Positions 41,661 through 51,251 of a DNA stretch of 64,000 bases are shown one piece after another. Position 1 is the stretch's first letter; each line of letters starts with the position of its first letter. The DNA lies in contig JAUNGC010000007.1 in the NCBI GenBank assembly GCA_030524745.1, forward strand, positions 1-64,000, given 5' to 3'. This stretch comes from Eubacteriales bacterium (GTDB taxonomy: Bacteria; Bacillota; Clostridia; Lachnospirales; Lachnospiraceae). The notes under the pieces were generated by a model. That model did no database searches, was not told where the DNA came from, and worked only from the letters and a program-made list of their open reading frames with translations. The position numbers were made by a program, and so were the translations under genes.

Positions 41661-42572
41661 ATGGTTGCGTCTGGGAAGGCGCAACCTAAACCCAGTAAAG
41701 TGACCAAAAAGAATATTGTGAGGGGATATCTGTTCCTTGCGCCCAATTTGCTCGGATTTATCTGTTTTACGCTGATTCCTGTAGTCGCTGCGTTTGCGTT
41801 GGCTTTTACGGATTGGAATGCGTTTGGCGCGCCGCATTTTGTGGGTCTGGAAAATTTTAAGACAATGTTTGGGGATGCAAATTTCAAAGCTTCCTTCTGG
41901 AATAATATGAAGTATACGCTGCTTTATGTGCCGGGAACGATTATTCTTGCGCTGCTGTTTGCGTTGGCGCTGAATAAGAAAATTGTGGCAAAGGGGGCGT
42001 TCCGCGTCATTTATTTCCTGCCGTATATTACTTCCATGGTGGCGGTATCCATGATCTGGCGTATGCTTTACAACGGAACATACGGACCGATCAACGCGGC
42101 GCTGAAGAGTCTGGGATTTACCAATGTCCCGAACTGGCTGGCTGATCCGAAGTGGGCCATGTATGCGATCATCATTATGTGCATCTGGAAAAATTACGGA
42201 TATTATATGGTGATTTTTCTGGCAGGGCTGACAGGTGTGGACGTGACGCTGTATGAAGCGGCGCAGTTGGATGGCGCGAACGCCTGGCAGAAATTCTGGA
42301 ATGTTACGTTTCCGCAGTTGAGTCCCACCACTTTTTTTGTCACGATAACGTGTATTATCAGTTCTTTCAAAGTGTTTGACGCCATCAATGTCATGACGGA
42401 AGGCGGTCCGGGCAGATCCACTTATGTGCTGGTATATACCATTTATACGGAAGCGTTCAGGAATTATCGCTTCGGTTATGCTTCCAGCGTGGCGCTGGTA
42501 CTGTTCTCCATGATTCTGCTGGTCACGCTGATTCAGTGGCGCGGACAGAAGAAATGGGTGGAATACATGTAA
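41661..42572 (+). CDS. Sugar ABC transporter permease (MalF-like)
   Basis: A 303-residue inner-membrane protein with six helices, starting near VRGYLFLAPNLLGFICFTLIP. The coupling EAA loop is EAAQLDGANAWQKFWNVTFP. It pairs with the next permease to form the channel. The frame can also begin at a TTG (41640); ATG 41661 is preferred, with AGGAAAGGG upstream. Confidence 0.88.
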   Translation: MVASGKAQPKPSKVTKKNIVRGYLFLAPNLLGFICFTLIPVVAAFALAFTDWNAFGAPHFVGLENFKTMFGDANFKASFWNNMKYTLLYVPGTIILALLFALALNKKIVAKGAFRVIYFLPYITSMVAVSMIWRMLYNGTYGPINAALKSLGFTNVPNWLADPKWAMYAIIIMCIWKNYGYYMVIFLAGLTGVDVTLYEAAQLDGANAWQKFWNVTFPQLSPTTFFVTITCIISSFKVFDAINVMTEGGPGRSTYVLVYTIYTEAFRNYRFGYASSVALVLFSMILLVTLIQWRGQKKWVEYM

Positions 42573-42600
42573 TCACCGGAAAGGCGGTTGAAAGAATAGA

Positions 42601-43446
42601 ATGAATTTACATATCAATTATAAGACGAGTAAAATCATCGGCAAAATATTTTTATACCTTGTGATTGTTGCCGGGGCGCTGACCAGCCTTCTCCCCTTCC
42701 TGTGGATGTTATCAGGCTCCTTAAAACTGGATAATGAACTTTACGAATGGCCGATCCGCTGGATTCCGGAAATTTGCAGATGGTCGAATTTCAGCGAAGT
42801 GCTGGATACGATACCGTTTCTGACTTATCTGTTCAATACGACGAAGCTGTCGGTCATCATAACCTTTTTGCAGGTGGTGACCTGCTGTCTGGCGGCCTAT
42901 GCGTTTTCCAAGATTCCGTTTCCGGGCCGGGATAAACTGTTTGTGCTGTATCTGGCGACGATGATGATTCCCTTTCAGGTGACAATGATTCCGCAGTATA
43001 TCATCATGGGAAAGCTGGGTCTGAGAAATACGCATTTGGCGATCATTCTGATACAGGCGTTTTCGCCTTTCGGGGTATTTTTGCTCAGACAGGCTTTTGT
43101 GGGAATACCAAACGAATTGTCTGAAGCGGCAAGAATAGACGGCTGTAAAGAACTGGGTATTTTGCTTCGCGTGATTGTGCCGCTGTGCAAAGCCAGTATT
43201 GCGACTCTGGTCACGTTTACCTTTACTTTTGTCTGGAATGATTATCTGGGCCCTATGATTTATCTGAATAAGGAGGAACTCCGGACCATTCAGATCGGGA
43301 TAAAGTCCTTCCAGACGACGAACGGGGTGGAATACACTCTGATTCTGGCGGCAACTGTAATGAGTCTGGCTCCATTGATTATCGTATATCTGTGCTGTCA
43401 GAGATACTTTATTGAAAGCGCCACCATGAGCGGCGTGAAAGGATGA
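42601..43446 (+). CDS. Sugar ABC transporter permease (MalG-like)
   Basis: A 281-residue protein with six membrane helices, the second permease of the CUT1 system. Its EAA loop is EAARIDGCKELGILLRVIVPL, and the family C-terminus FIESATMSGVKG is present. Its stop overlaps the GH5 gene by 4 bases, which ties import to intracellular hydrolysis. Confidence 0.9.
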   Translation: MNLHINYKTSKIIGKIFLYLVIVAGALTSLLPFLWMLSGSLKLDNELYEWPIRWIPEICRWSNFSEVLDTIPFLTYLFNTTKLSVIITFLQVVTCCLAAYAFSKIPFPGRDKLFVLYLATMMIPFQVTMIPQYIIMGKLGLRNTHLAIILIQAFSPFGVFLLRQAFVGIPNELSEAARIDGCKELGILLRVIVPLCKASIATLVTFTFTFVWNDYLGPMIYLNKEELRTIQIGIKSFQTTNGVEYTLILAATVMSLAPLIIVYLCCQRYFIESATMSGVKG

Positions 43447-44813
43447 GAAAAATGTTCACAACGAGCGGCAACAGAATATTGAGGGATGGAAAGGAATTTG
43501 TCATCCGGGGCTATAATCTGGGAAACTGGATGATGCTGGAGCGGTTTATGTTTGGATTTCCGGGAGTGGATCAGTTGTTCCGGCGTTATCTGAAATTTTA
43601 CGGAGGTCAGGAAAAGCATGATCGTTTCTTTGATCTGTATTACAGAACTTACTTTCAAAAGAAGGACGCGCGGTTTTTGAAGGAATTGGGCTGCAATACG
43701 CTGCGGATTCCTTTTAACTACAGGGTGTTCGAGGACGACAGGAAGCCGTTTGATTTTTCGCCTGAGGCTTTTGCTTATATCGATCATGTGATTGAATTGT
43801 GCAGAGAACAGGGAATCGCGGTGGTGCTCGACTATCATGCGGCGCAGGGATATCAGGCCTATGGGCATTGCGTGGATAACATTACCGGAAACATGCAGCT
43901 TTATTATGACGACCAGTGCCAGAAACGGTTTGCCGCGTTATGGAAGTTTGTGGCGGAGCACTACCGGAACAATGATAACGTGATCGGTTATGATATTATG
44001 AATGAGCCGACGCCCGCGCCCGATGCCTATGAAGCGTTGCGTCGCTGTTACCGGCTGGCGGTGGAGGCGATCCGCAGCGTGGATAAGGATCATATCATTT
44101 TTATAGAAGGGACGGGCGCTTCCTATGACTTTACGGAAGTGGAAGAACGGTTCGATGAAAATATGGCGTTTACCCCTCATATTTATTTCATGCATCCCCG
44201 GTTTTTTGAACCGCAGGACCGGGAAGTGCGCAGAAAGCTGCTGATTGATGAAATCGACAGACAAAATGAAGCGGCGCGCCGGCTAAATGTGCCGATCTGG
44301 TATGGGGAAACGGGCGTTTCCGTGGGACCGGTTGAAAGGCCGCGACTGGATTATCTGGACCTCAGCCTGGAAGCGTTTAATGAGCGCGGATACGGCTGGA
44401 CGATCTGGACCTATAAGGATTTGTGGCGCATGGGGCTGGTTTCCACGGCAGAAGACTGTGAGTGGCGAAAAAAGACGCGGCGTTTCATTGAATTGAAGAA
44501 AAAGTATAATCTGGATGTGACGATGTACGGGGAATGGGACCATCTGCAGATGTTTTATGACGACATCGACCAGGACTTCGATCATACGCCGGGAGAATTC
44601 GGCTATCAGAGAAGCAGGGCGGATCAGGTGAAAAATATGCTCTGGACGAACGTTGTCAACGCCATCGGACAGGAACTTGCGCCGGAATATGCGAAACTGT
44701 TTGCCGCCCAGCCGGTGGAGGAACTTGAAAAAATGGTGAAGTCCTTCGATCTCGACCAGTGCAGGGTGAAGCAGGACTGGTACGATGTAATCTATAAAAG
44801 AATCCGGGAGTGA
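43443..44813 (+). CDS. Cytoplasmic glycoside hydrolase family 5 enzyme
   Basis: A 456-residue (beta/alpha)8 hydrolase with no signal peptide. The acid/base is Glu188 in DIMNEP and the nucleophile Glu289 in WYGETGV; HIYFMHP and TIWTYKD are also typical of clan GH-A. Being cytosolic and coupled to an ABC importer by a 4-base overlap, it should act on imported oligosaccharides or glycosides rather than polymers. The subfamily and bond specificity cannot be settled here; beta-glucan, beta-mannan or glycosylceramide-like glycosides are all possible. Confidence 0.83.
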   Translation: MRKMFTTSGNRILRDGKEFVIRGYNLGNWMMLERFMFGFPGVDQLFRRYLKFYGGQEKHDRFFDLYYRTYFQKKDARFLKELGCNTLRIPFNYRVFEDDRKPFDFSPEAFAYIDHVIELCREQGIAVVLDYHAAQGYQAYGHCVDNITGNMQLYYDDQCQKRFAALWKFVAEHYRNNDNVIGYDIMNEPTPAPDAYEALRRCYRLAVEAIRSVDKDHIIFIEGTGASYDFTEVEERFDENMAFTPHIYFMHPRFFEPQDREVRRKLLIDEIDRQNEAARRLNVPIWYGETGVSVGPVERPRLDYLDLSLEAFNERGYGWTIWTYKDLWRMGLVSTAEDCEWRKKTRRFIELKKKYNLDVTMYGEWDHLQMFYDDIDQDFDHTPGEFGYQRSRADQVKNMLWTNVVNAIGQELAPEYAKLFAAQPVEELEKMVKSFDLDQCRVKQDWYDVIYKRIRE

Positions 44814-44857
44814 CGGCGGCGCGGCTTTTTATGACTGACGACAAGGAGGAAAAGGTC

Positions 44858-46204
44858 TTGAATCAATACAGAATAGAGGGAAACCATGTAATTACGGAAA
44901 AGGAAAGCATTCCTGTCATAAAGGAATGCGACGTTGTGGTGGCCGGGGGCGGTCCGGCGGGACTGGGAGCGGCTGTTGCGGCGTTTCGCAGCGGCGCGGA
45001 TGTTTTTCTGATTGAGAAAAACGCGTTTCTGGGAGGCATGTGCTCATATGGCGCGGGAATGCCGCTGGGCGGCGCTTATCCGGGCTTGAAAACGATCGGC
45101 GGTATTGCGGAGGAAATTCTGACAAAAGTGAGGAATGCCGGAAAGGATGCGGCGGATGTGCGTCATATGCCCCTGTTCGGAGACTGGTATTTCCACGATT
45201 CCGAATATTTTAAATCCATGATCGCAGAATATGTGATGGATATGGGACTTCCGGTGCGGCTGCATACGGCGTTCAGCGATGTGATAATGGAAGACGGCAG
45301 AACCGTGAAAGGAATTATCGTGAACTCCAAAAACGGCAGGGAAGCGATTCTGGCCAGGGCTTTTGTGGACGCCACGGGAGATGCGGATATCTGTGCGAAA
45401 GCCGGCGCGGCATATGAAAAGGGAGACGAGAACGGCGCCATGATGGGCGTCACCATTGTTTTTAATTTGGGCGGCGTAGAAACAGAACGGTATTTTGAAT
45501 ATCTGGAAACGGATCCGGGACTGAAAAATGCGATACAGAGGGCCCGAAAGGCCGGAGTGCCCGTCAGCGAAGACGATAAATTCACCAGCATTCATAAAGG
45601 ACTCAGGCCCGGCAGCCTGTTCATGAACTCCGTGCGCGTCAGAGGGATTGACGGTTCCGATGCGGACAGCTTAAGCCGGGGCGAACTGGAAGGACGCGTC
45701 AGAATGATGGAAGAGGTGAACTTCCTGCGCGGATTTGTTCCGGGATGTGAGAACGCCTATATCATGAATTCCGGTTCTCAGTTGGGAATTCGGGATACCA
45801 GAAGGATCGTGGGAGAAGATTATCTGAGCATGGAGGATTGTCTGGAACTGAAGAAACGTCCGGAATCCGTAATTCTGCGTTGTACGGGACCGTTTGACAA
45901 TACAACCAGAGGAAATGAGCGCAATTATGTGCTCAATGACATTGACATGACAAAATGGTATGATATTCCTTATGGATGCCTGGTGCCGAAAGATCTTGAC
46001 AATGTGGTGGTGGCGGGAAGGACCTTTTCCTGTCATTATATGGCGTTGACCAGTTCCAGGGGGCAGGCGCTGCTGATGGGACTTGGCCAGGCTTCCGGTA
46101 CGGCGGCGGCAATGGCGGCGGCCGGCGGGACAGCGTTTAAGGATATCGACGTCGCGCTGCTGCAGAAAAAACTTATAGAAGCGGACTGCGATCTGGGAAT
46201 CTGA
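44858..46204 (+). CDS. FAD-dependent oxidoreductase
   Basis: A 448-residue flavoprotein of the FAD_oxidored type. The dinucleotide fold is VVVAGGGPAGLGAAVAAFRSG near residue 24, followed by IEKNAFLGGMCSYGAG and the second FAD block ARAFVDATGDADICAKAGA. The C-terminus has NVVVAGRTFSCHYMALTSSRGQA. The start is chosen as TTG 44858 because AGGAGG lies 8 bases before it. In-frame ATG 44831 and GTG 44810 lack such a site. Related proteins oxidise hydroxyls of sugars or glycosides, and some open C-glycosides; the latter idea would fit the ABC-GH5 context but is only an inference. Confidence 0.8.
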   Translation: MNQYRIEGNHVITEKESIPVIKECDVVVAGGGPAGLGAAVAAFRSGADVFLIEKNAFLGGMCSYGAGMPLGGAYPGLKTIGGIAEEILTKVRNAGKDAADVRHMPLFGDWYFHDSEYFKSMIAEYVMDMGLPVRLHTAFSDVIMEDGRTVKGIIVNSKNGREAILARAFVDATGDADICAKAGAAYEKGDENGAMMGVTIVFNLGGVETERYFEYLETDPGLKNAIQRARKAGVPVSEDDKFTSIHKGLRPGSLFMNSVRVRGIDGSDADSLSRGELEGRVRMMEEVNFLRGFVPGCENAYIMNSGSQLGIRDTRRIVGEDYLSMEDCLELKKRPESVILRCTGPFDNTTRGNERNYVLNDIDMTKWYDIPYGCLVPKDLDNVVVAGRTFSCHYMALTSSRGQALLMGLGQASGTAAAMAAAGGTAFKDIDVALLQKKLIEADCDLGI

Positions 46205-46223
46205 AAAAGTGAGGCGAAGCGAA

Positions 46224-47507
46224 ATGGAAACCATGAATAAAGCATACCAGTTGCTGAAGGACTGGAAAAAAGAAGATTATGTCTTTGGCATGGGAGTGCT
46301 GGAGCAGTTGGGGGAACTTGTAAAGCGTTTTGGAAACAGGGCGTTGGTTGTCTCCATGGACACTTACTTAAAACCGTTGACGGATACGGCGATGGATTGT
46401 ATCAGAAGAGCGGGAGGCTGCGTGATCAGAGACGGTGTTGTGCCGGGAGCGAAGCCGAACGCGCCCCGGGAGGATGTGTACCGGCTGGAAAGTTACCTTT
46501 TGCATGATAAGCCGGACTGTGTGGTGGCCATCGGCGGAGGCTCTACGATAGACGCCTGTAAAGCCGCCATTGCGCTGGCTGCGTTCGGGGCGGAATACAG
46601 TCCTGAAATTGACGACTACTTCGGGACCGGACTGGTGACGGAAGCGATGCAGAAAACCGGCGGAAAAATGATTCCGCTCATTGCGGTTCAGACGTCGGCT
46701 TCCAGCGGCGCGCATCTGACAAAATATGCCAATATTACAGATCCTGTGGAAGGGCAGAAAAAACTGATTGTGGATCCCGCCATTATTCCTGCGGCGGCGT
46801 TGTTTGACTATGAGACCACCAAATCCATGCCGGTCAGCGTTTCGATTGACGGGGCGCTGGACGCGATCGCACATACCTTTGAGGTGTTCTGCGGCGCAGG
46901 TCCCCAAACCTATGAACTGGCAGGGAAACTTGCAGAGACGGCGATCGAACTGACTGTCGCTTATGCGCATAAAGTAATAGAGGACCCTTCTGATACGGAG
47001 GCGCGCAAAGCGCTGGGACTTGCAACGGATCTGGGCGGTTATGCCATTATGATCGGCGGCACCAGCGGCGCGCATCTGACAAGCTTTTCTCTGGTGGATC
47101 TGGTCGCGCACGGTACGGCCTGCGGCATTATGAATCCTTATTACGCTGTGTTTTATTCGCCGGCCATCCAGCCGCAGCTTGCCCGCGTGGGGAGAGTGCT
47201 TGCAAAATACGGATTTATGACGGCGGATGCGGATAAGCTGGAGGGGCGGGACCGGGCCGAGGCGGTTGCCTGCGGTCTGATCGCCTTTGGGAAATCCATT
47301 CAGGCGCCGACCAGGCTGAGCGACTTGAAGGGTTTTTCGGAAGTTCATGTGCAGAGAATTTTGTCTGCGGCAAAAGATCCGCAGCTTGCCATGAAACTGC
47401 AGAACATGCCGATTCCGATGACTGCCGCGGATGTTGATCCTTATATGGAGCCGATTATCCGCGCCGCCATGGACGGAGATTTAAGCAGGATTGTGAATAA
47501 AGGATAA
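46224..47507 (+). CDS. Iron-containing alcohol dehydrogenase
   Basis: A 427-residue group III dehydrogenase. NAD binding is at GGGSTIDACKAA. Metal-site blocks are the Asp and His of DGALDAIAHTFEVF and the His of SLVDLVAHGTACGIMNPYYA. TSASSGAHLTKYANITD is also conserved. It probably handles a short alcohol, aldehyde or hydroxy acid made in this pathway. ATG 46224 with GAGG upstream is preferred over GTG 46209. It follows the flavoprotein by about 20 bases. Confidence 0.88.
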   Translation: METMNKAYQLLKDWKKEDYVFGMGVLEQLGELVKRFGNRALVVSMDTYLKPLTDTAMDCIRRAGGCVIRDGVVPGAKPNAPREDVYRLESYLLHDKPDCVVAIGGGSTIDACKAAIALAAFGAEYSPEIDDYFGTGLVTEAMQKTGGKMIPLIAVQTSASSGAHLTKYANITDPVEGQKKLIVDPAIIPAAALFDYETTKSMPVSVSIDGALDAIAHTFEVFCGAGPQTYELAGKLAETAIELTVAYAHKVIEDPSDTEARKALGLATDLGGYAIMIGGTSGAHLTSFSLVDLVAHGTACGIMNPYYAVFYSPAIQPQLARVGRVLAKYGFMTADADKLEGRDRAEAVACGLIAFGKSIQAPTRLSDLKGFSEVHVQRILSAAKDPQLAMKLQNMPIPMTAADVDPYMEPIIRAAMDGDLSRIVNKG

Positions 47508-47514
47508 AGCGGAA

Positions 47515-48798
47515 ATGCAGATGAGTGTAAAGCGTTTTGAGATTCCATATGGACATGAAAAATTGCATCTGGAAGCAGCGTTTCCCTCCTGGGAACTTCT
47601 GGAATCCTGCCCGCACGGAAAAAAATCGGAATTTTCGGAAGCAGAACTGGTCGTCCGGGCGATGGAATCACCGATCGGTTCTGCGCATTTGGAAGAACTG
47701 GCGGCCGGAAAGAAAACGGCAACCGTTATTCTCAGCGATCATACCCGTCCGGTACCGAGCAGGGTAATCCTGCCCCCTTTGCTGGAAGCTTTGAGAAAGG
47801 GCTCTCCGGATATCAGGATTACCCTGCTGGTGGCCACGGGGTGCCATCGGGGGACAACTGTGGAGGAACTGAGAAGCAAGCTGGGAGATGAAATCCTGAA
47901 GCGGGAAAAAATTGTAATTCATGACTGCGACGATGCGGAAAATATGATCGAATTGGGCCGTCTGCCGTCCGGCGGCGTTTTGAAGGTGAACCGCCTGGCG
48001 GCTGAAACGGATCTGCTGGTGGCAGAAGGCTTTATTGAACCGCATTTTTTCGCAGGCTTTTCCGGCGGAAGAAAAAGTGTGCTGCCCGGAGTATGCGCCC
48101 GGGAAACTGTCATGTATAATCACTGCGCCGCGTTTATCGACAGTTCCTTTGCCAGAACGGGAAATCTGGAAAACAATCCCATTCATCAGGATATGATCGC
48201 CGCGGCAAAAATGGCCGGACTTCGGTATATTGTCAATGTGATTTTGAACAAGGAAAAGCAGGTGGTCCATGCAGTGGCGGGAGACGCCGAAAAAGCGCAT
48301 CTTGCAGGGTGTAGAATGCTGATGGAAGAATGCAGCGTTCATCCCGCCCGAAAAGGAGATATTGTGATTACCTCCAACGGGGGAGCGCCGCTGGACCAGA
48401 ATATTTACCAGGTGGTGAAATCCCTGTCGACGGCGGAAGCGGCCGCCGCGAAAGGCGCGGCTCTCATTGTGTGCGCCAAATGCGAGGACGGGACGGGCGG
48501 AGAGGCGTTCTACAGGGCTATGAAAGACTGTTCTTCCCCGGAAGAATTGCTGGAACAAATCCGGAAGACGCCGCCTGACCGGACGGTTCCGGACCAATGG
48601 CAGTATCAAATCCTGTGCCGCATTCTGCAGAAATTCCGGGTGATCTTTGTGACGCGCCCGCAGCTTGAGGGGACGATTCGGGATATGAAGATGGAATATT
48701 GCAGTTCCCTTGAAGAAGCGGCTTTCATGGCGATGGATGGAAATACCCAAAAACATGTCGTTGTAATTCCGGATGGAGTATCGGCGATGATTGGATAA
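47515..48798 (+). CDS. LarA-like nickel-pincer racemase or epimerase
   Basis: A 427-residue member of the lactate-racemase family (DUF2088). From memory of LarA (Asp72, Arg75, His108, His174, Lys184, His200), every site is matched with a constant shift of three: Asp75 and Arg78 in SDHTRP, His111 in TGCHRG, His177 in EPHFFAGFSGG, Lys187 in GGRKSVLPG and His203 in YNHCAAF. Lys187 would carry the nickel-pincer cofactor. The cofactor-making genes larB, larC and larE are not here and must be elsewhere. The operon context points to a sugar-acid or hydroxy-acid substrate rather than lactate. Confidence 0.85.
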   Translation: MQMSVKRFEIPYGHEKLHLEAAFPSWELLESCPHGKKSEFSEAELVVRAMESPIGSAHLEELAAGKKTATVILSDHTRPVPSRVILPPLLEALRKGSPDIRITLLVATGCHRGTTVEELRSKLGDEILKREKIVIHDCDDAENMIELGRLPSGGVLKVNRLAAETDLLVAEGFIEPHFFAGFSGGRKSVLPGVCARETVMYNHCAAFIDSSFARTGNLENNPIHQDMIAAAKMAGLRYIVNVILNKEKQVVHAVAGDAEKAHLAGCRMLMEECSVHPARKGDIVITSNGGAPLDQNIYQVVKSLSTAEAAAAKGAALIVCAKCEDGTGGEAFYRAMKDCSSPEELLEQIRKTPPDRTVPDQWQYQILCRILQKFRVIFVTRPQLEGTIRDMKMEYCSSLEEAAFMAMDGNTQKHVVVIPDGVSAMIG

Positions 48799-48816
48799 AA
48801 GGCTGATCGTATAAAA

Positions 48817-48850
48817 AGACTGACCGGTGGAAATCGGCCGGTCTTTTTTT
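48817..48850 (+). terminator. Terminator of the carbohydrate operon
   Basis: AGACTGACCG pairs with CGGCCGGTCT (one mismatch, one G-T), followed by a run of seven T. Confidence 0.85.
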
Positions 48851-48876
48851 AAAATATTCGTCTTTTTTAAAATATT

Positions 48877-48905
48877 TTGCCACATTCCGCCTGTTGTGAT
48901 ATACT
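48877..48905 (+). promoter_or_regulatory. Sigma-A promoter for the Sua5 gene
   Basis: TTGCCA, 17 bases, TATACT, with TGA in the extended position; 28 bases before the ATG. Confidence 0.7.
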
Positions 48906-48933
48906 GAGTACAGTTTAGAAGGCGGGACTTTTT

Positions 48934-49995
48934 ATGGAAACGATTCTGGTGAAGATGGAGAAAGAGAATCCGGACGCGGAAGGCATCCGGAAGGCGGGAG
49001 AAATCATCCGGGCGGGAGGGCTGGTGGCATTCCCGACGGAGACGGTTTACGGACTGGGCGGGGACGCGTTGAATCCCGACTCTTCGCGGAAAATTTATGC
49101 GGCGAAGGGGAGGCCCTCTGACAATCCGCTCATCGTTCATATTTGCAGATGGGACGATATTTATAAAATTGCGCATCCGGTTCCGGAAGAAGCGGAGAAA
49201 CTGGCAAAGGCGTATTGGCCGGGCCCGCTGACCATGATTTTGAAAAAGACCGATCTGGTTCCTGAAGAGACGACGGGCGGACTGGATACGGTTGCGATTC
49301 GTTTTCCGCAGGACCCCATTGCCCGGACCTTCATTGAGGCGGCGGGTGGTTTTGTGGCGGCTCCCAGCGCGAACCTTTCCGGGAAACCGAGTCCTACGCT
49401 GGCACAGTATGTGGCGGAGGATATGAACGGCCGGATTGAGATGATAATAGACGGCGGTGAAGTGGGAATCGGCCTGGAATCCACGATCGTGGATCTGACG
49501 GGGGAAGAACCGATGATTCTCAGGCCTGGTTTTATTACGAAGGAAATGCTGGAAGAGGTGCTCAAGAGGGTGGAGGTGGACCGGACAATTCTGGATGCGA
49601 ATTGCAGGCTGCGACCGAAGGCTCCGGGAATGCGTTATAAACATTATGCACCCAAAGGCGATCTGACAATTATCGAAGGAGAACCGGAAGCGGTAACGGA
49701 AGCTATCTGTCAGAGAAGTAAAGCGGCCGAGAGCGCCGGAGAAAAGGTGGGAATTATCGCTACGGATGAGACTGCCCGGCAGTATCGGACGTTCAGCGGC
49801 GCAGAAAGCGTGAAAAGCGTGGGCCGCCGGGTGGACGAAGCGGCGGTGGGAAGAAGCCTGTACCGGATTTTGCGGGAATTCGACGATGAAAATGTGACGG
49901 TTATTTTTTCGGAGTCTTTTTCGCAGAGCGGTTTTGGACAGGCGATTATGAACCGGTTGTTAAAGGCGGCAGGACATCATGTGGAGAGGGTTTGA
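48934..49995 (+). CDS. ywlC: L-threonylcarbamoyladenylate synthase (Sua5 type)
   Basis: A 353-residue enzyme of t6A tRNA modification. The N-terminal YrdC domain has GGLVAFPTETVYGLGGDA, KGRPSDNPLIVHI, WPGPLTMIL and APSANLSGKPSPT. The C-terminal Sua5 domain begins after LRPKAPGMRYKHYAPKG. It makes threonylcarbamoyl-AMP from threonine, bicarbonate and ATP. Full length. Confidence 0.94.
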   Translation: METILVKMEKENPDAEGIRKAGEIIRAGGLVAFPTETVYGLGGDALNPDSSRKIYAAKGRPSDNPLIVHICRWDDIYKIAHPVPEEAEKLAKAYWPGPLTMILKKTDLVPEETTGGLDTVAIRFPQDPIARTFIEAAGGFVAAPSANLSGKPSPTLAQYVAEDMNGRIEMIIDGGEVGIGLESTIVDLTGEEPMILRPGFITKEMLEEVLKRVEVDRTILDANCRLRPKAPGMRYKHYAPKGDLTIIEGEPEAVTEAICQRSKAAESAGEKVGIIATDETARQYRTFSGAESVKSVGRRVDEAAVGRSLYRILREFDDENVTVIFSESFSQSGFGQAIMNRLLKAAGHHVERV

Positions 49996-50078
49996 ACTGC
50001 GGAACCAGGTTAAAACATGTCGTTTATACAGACGCCGTTTGAGAAAATTTCGTTATAGAAAAACAGGAGGAATGCACT

Positions 50079-50507
50079 ATGATTGCTTTGGCGAGTGACC
50101 ATGGCGGATATGATTTGAAATGTCAGATCATCGCGTATCTGGAGAAAAAAGGGATCGGGTATAAGGACTTTGGCTGTTATGGAAAAGAATCCTGCGACTA
50201 TCCGGACTTTGCGCGTCCTACGGCGGAGGCTGTGGCGGCAGGCGTGTGTGAAATGGGTGTGGTGATCTGCACGACAGGCATCGGTATCTCCATTGTTGCA
50301 AACAAAGTAAGAGGAGTGCGCTGCGCGCTTTGCGCCGACGAACTCTCTGCCAAACTGACCAGAGAGCATAATAACGCGAATATGCTTGCCCTGGGCGCGG
50401 GGATTGTCGGTCCCAACCTGGCGTTGAGCATTTTGGATACTTTTTTGAAGACGCCGTTTTCCGAAGAAGAAAGACATGCGAGAAGAGTGGAAAAAATTGA
50501 GGCTTAA
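50079..50507 (+). CDS. rpiB: Ribose-5-phosphate isomerase B
   Basis: A 142-residue RpiB/LacA/LacB enzyme: MIALASDHGGYDLK at the start, then CDYPDFA, the active-site Cys in CTTGIGISIVANK and the arginine block EHNNANMLALGAG. It interconverts ribose 5-phosphate and ribulose 5-phosphate, or a related sugar phosphate. AGGAGG precedes the ATG. It lies in a run of nucleotide genes. Confidence 0.93.
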   Translation: MIALASDHGGYDLKCQIIAYLEKKGIGYKDFGCYGKESCDYPDFARPTAEAVAAGVCEMGVVICTTGIGISIVANKVRGVRCALCADELSAKLTREHNNANMLALGAGIVGPNLALSILDTFLKTPFSEEERHARRVEKIEA

Positions 50508-50544
50508 AAACATTGTGGTTCGAACCAGGACCAAAATGTAACAA

Positions 50545-50581
50545 GGCGATTGGTAACGCCGGTTCCGGATATGGCAACCGG
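50545..50581 (+). other. Possible structured leader before upp
   Basis: Two small overlapping stems, GGCG/CGCC and CCGGTT/AACCGG, precede the upp start by about 40 bases, with no T-run. GGTTCGAACC just upstream is self-complementary. No riboswitch family recognised. Confidence 0.25.
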
Positions 50582-50620
50582 AAAAATATAAAATTTCATG
50601 GGCGTACAGGAGGATAAAAA

Positions 50621-51250
50621 ATGGCAAAAGTAGTAGTAATGGATCATCCGTTAATTCAGCATAAGATCGGCCTGATCAGAAGAAAGGAAACGGGAACGAA
50701 GGACTTTCGGCAGACGATTGGCGAGATCGCCATGCTGATCTGTTTTGAAGCGACCAGAGATCTTAAGCTTTCCGAAGTGGAAATCGAGACGCCGATCTGC
50801 AAAACAACCGTGAAGGAACTGAAGGGACGAAAAATGGCGATTGTGCCTATTCTGCGCGCAGGACTGGGAATGGTGGACGGCGTTTTGCAGTTGATTCCCG
50901 CAGCGAAAGTCGGTCATATCGGCCTGTATCGTGACCCTGAAACTTTAAAACCTGTGGAATATTATTGCAAGCTGCCCGCTGACTGCGCGGAGCGGGAAGT
51001 GTTTGTGGTGGACCCCATGCTGGCTACGGGAGGTTCTTCGGTAGCGGCGATTCAGATGCTGAAGGACAAAGGGTGTAAGAAGATTCATTTTATGTGCATC
51101 ATTGCGGCGCCGGAAGGCGTGAAGGCGATGCAGGAAGCGCACCCGGACGTGGATGTTTATATCGGCGCGCTGGACGATCATCTGAACGATCACGGGTATA
51201 TTGTTCCCGGTCTGGGAGATGCCGGCGACAGAATTTTTGGAACGAAATGA
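50621..51250 (+). CDS. upp: Uracil phosphoribosyltransferase
   Basis: A 209-residue salvage enzyme: [23 protein letters not shown] at the start (shown in part), [13 protein letters not shown], the PRPP motif [12 protein letters not shown] and the uracil-binding end [17 protein letters not shown]. It makes UMP from uracil and PRPP. AGGAGG precedes the ATG. The dCMP deaminase gene starts 1 base after its stop. Confidence 0.96.
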   Translation: MAKVVVMDHPLIQHKIGLIRRKETGTKDFRQTIGEIAMLICFEATRDLKLSEVEIETPICKTTVKELKGRKMAIVPILRAGLGMVDGVLQLIPAAKVGHIGLYRDPETLKPVEYYCKLPADCAEREVFVVDPMLATGGSSVAAIQMLKDKGCKKIHFMCIIAAPEGVKAMQEAHPDVDVYIGALDDHLNDHGYIVPGLGDAGDRIFGTK

Positions 51251-51251
51251 T

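Noticed and set aside
47668-49644. 658-codon minus-strand frame across the LarA-like and Sua5 genes
   Set aside because: It runs through two conserved genes and the terminator and promoter between them, with no recognisable domain.
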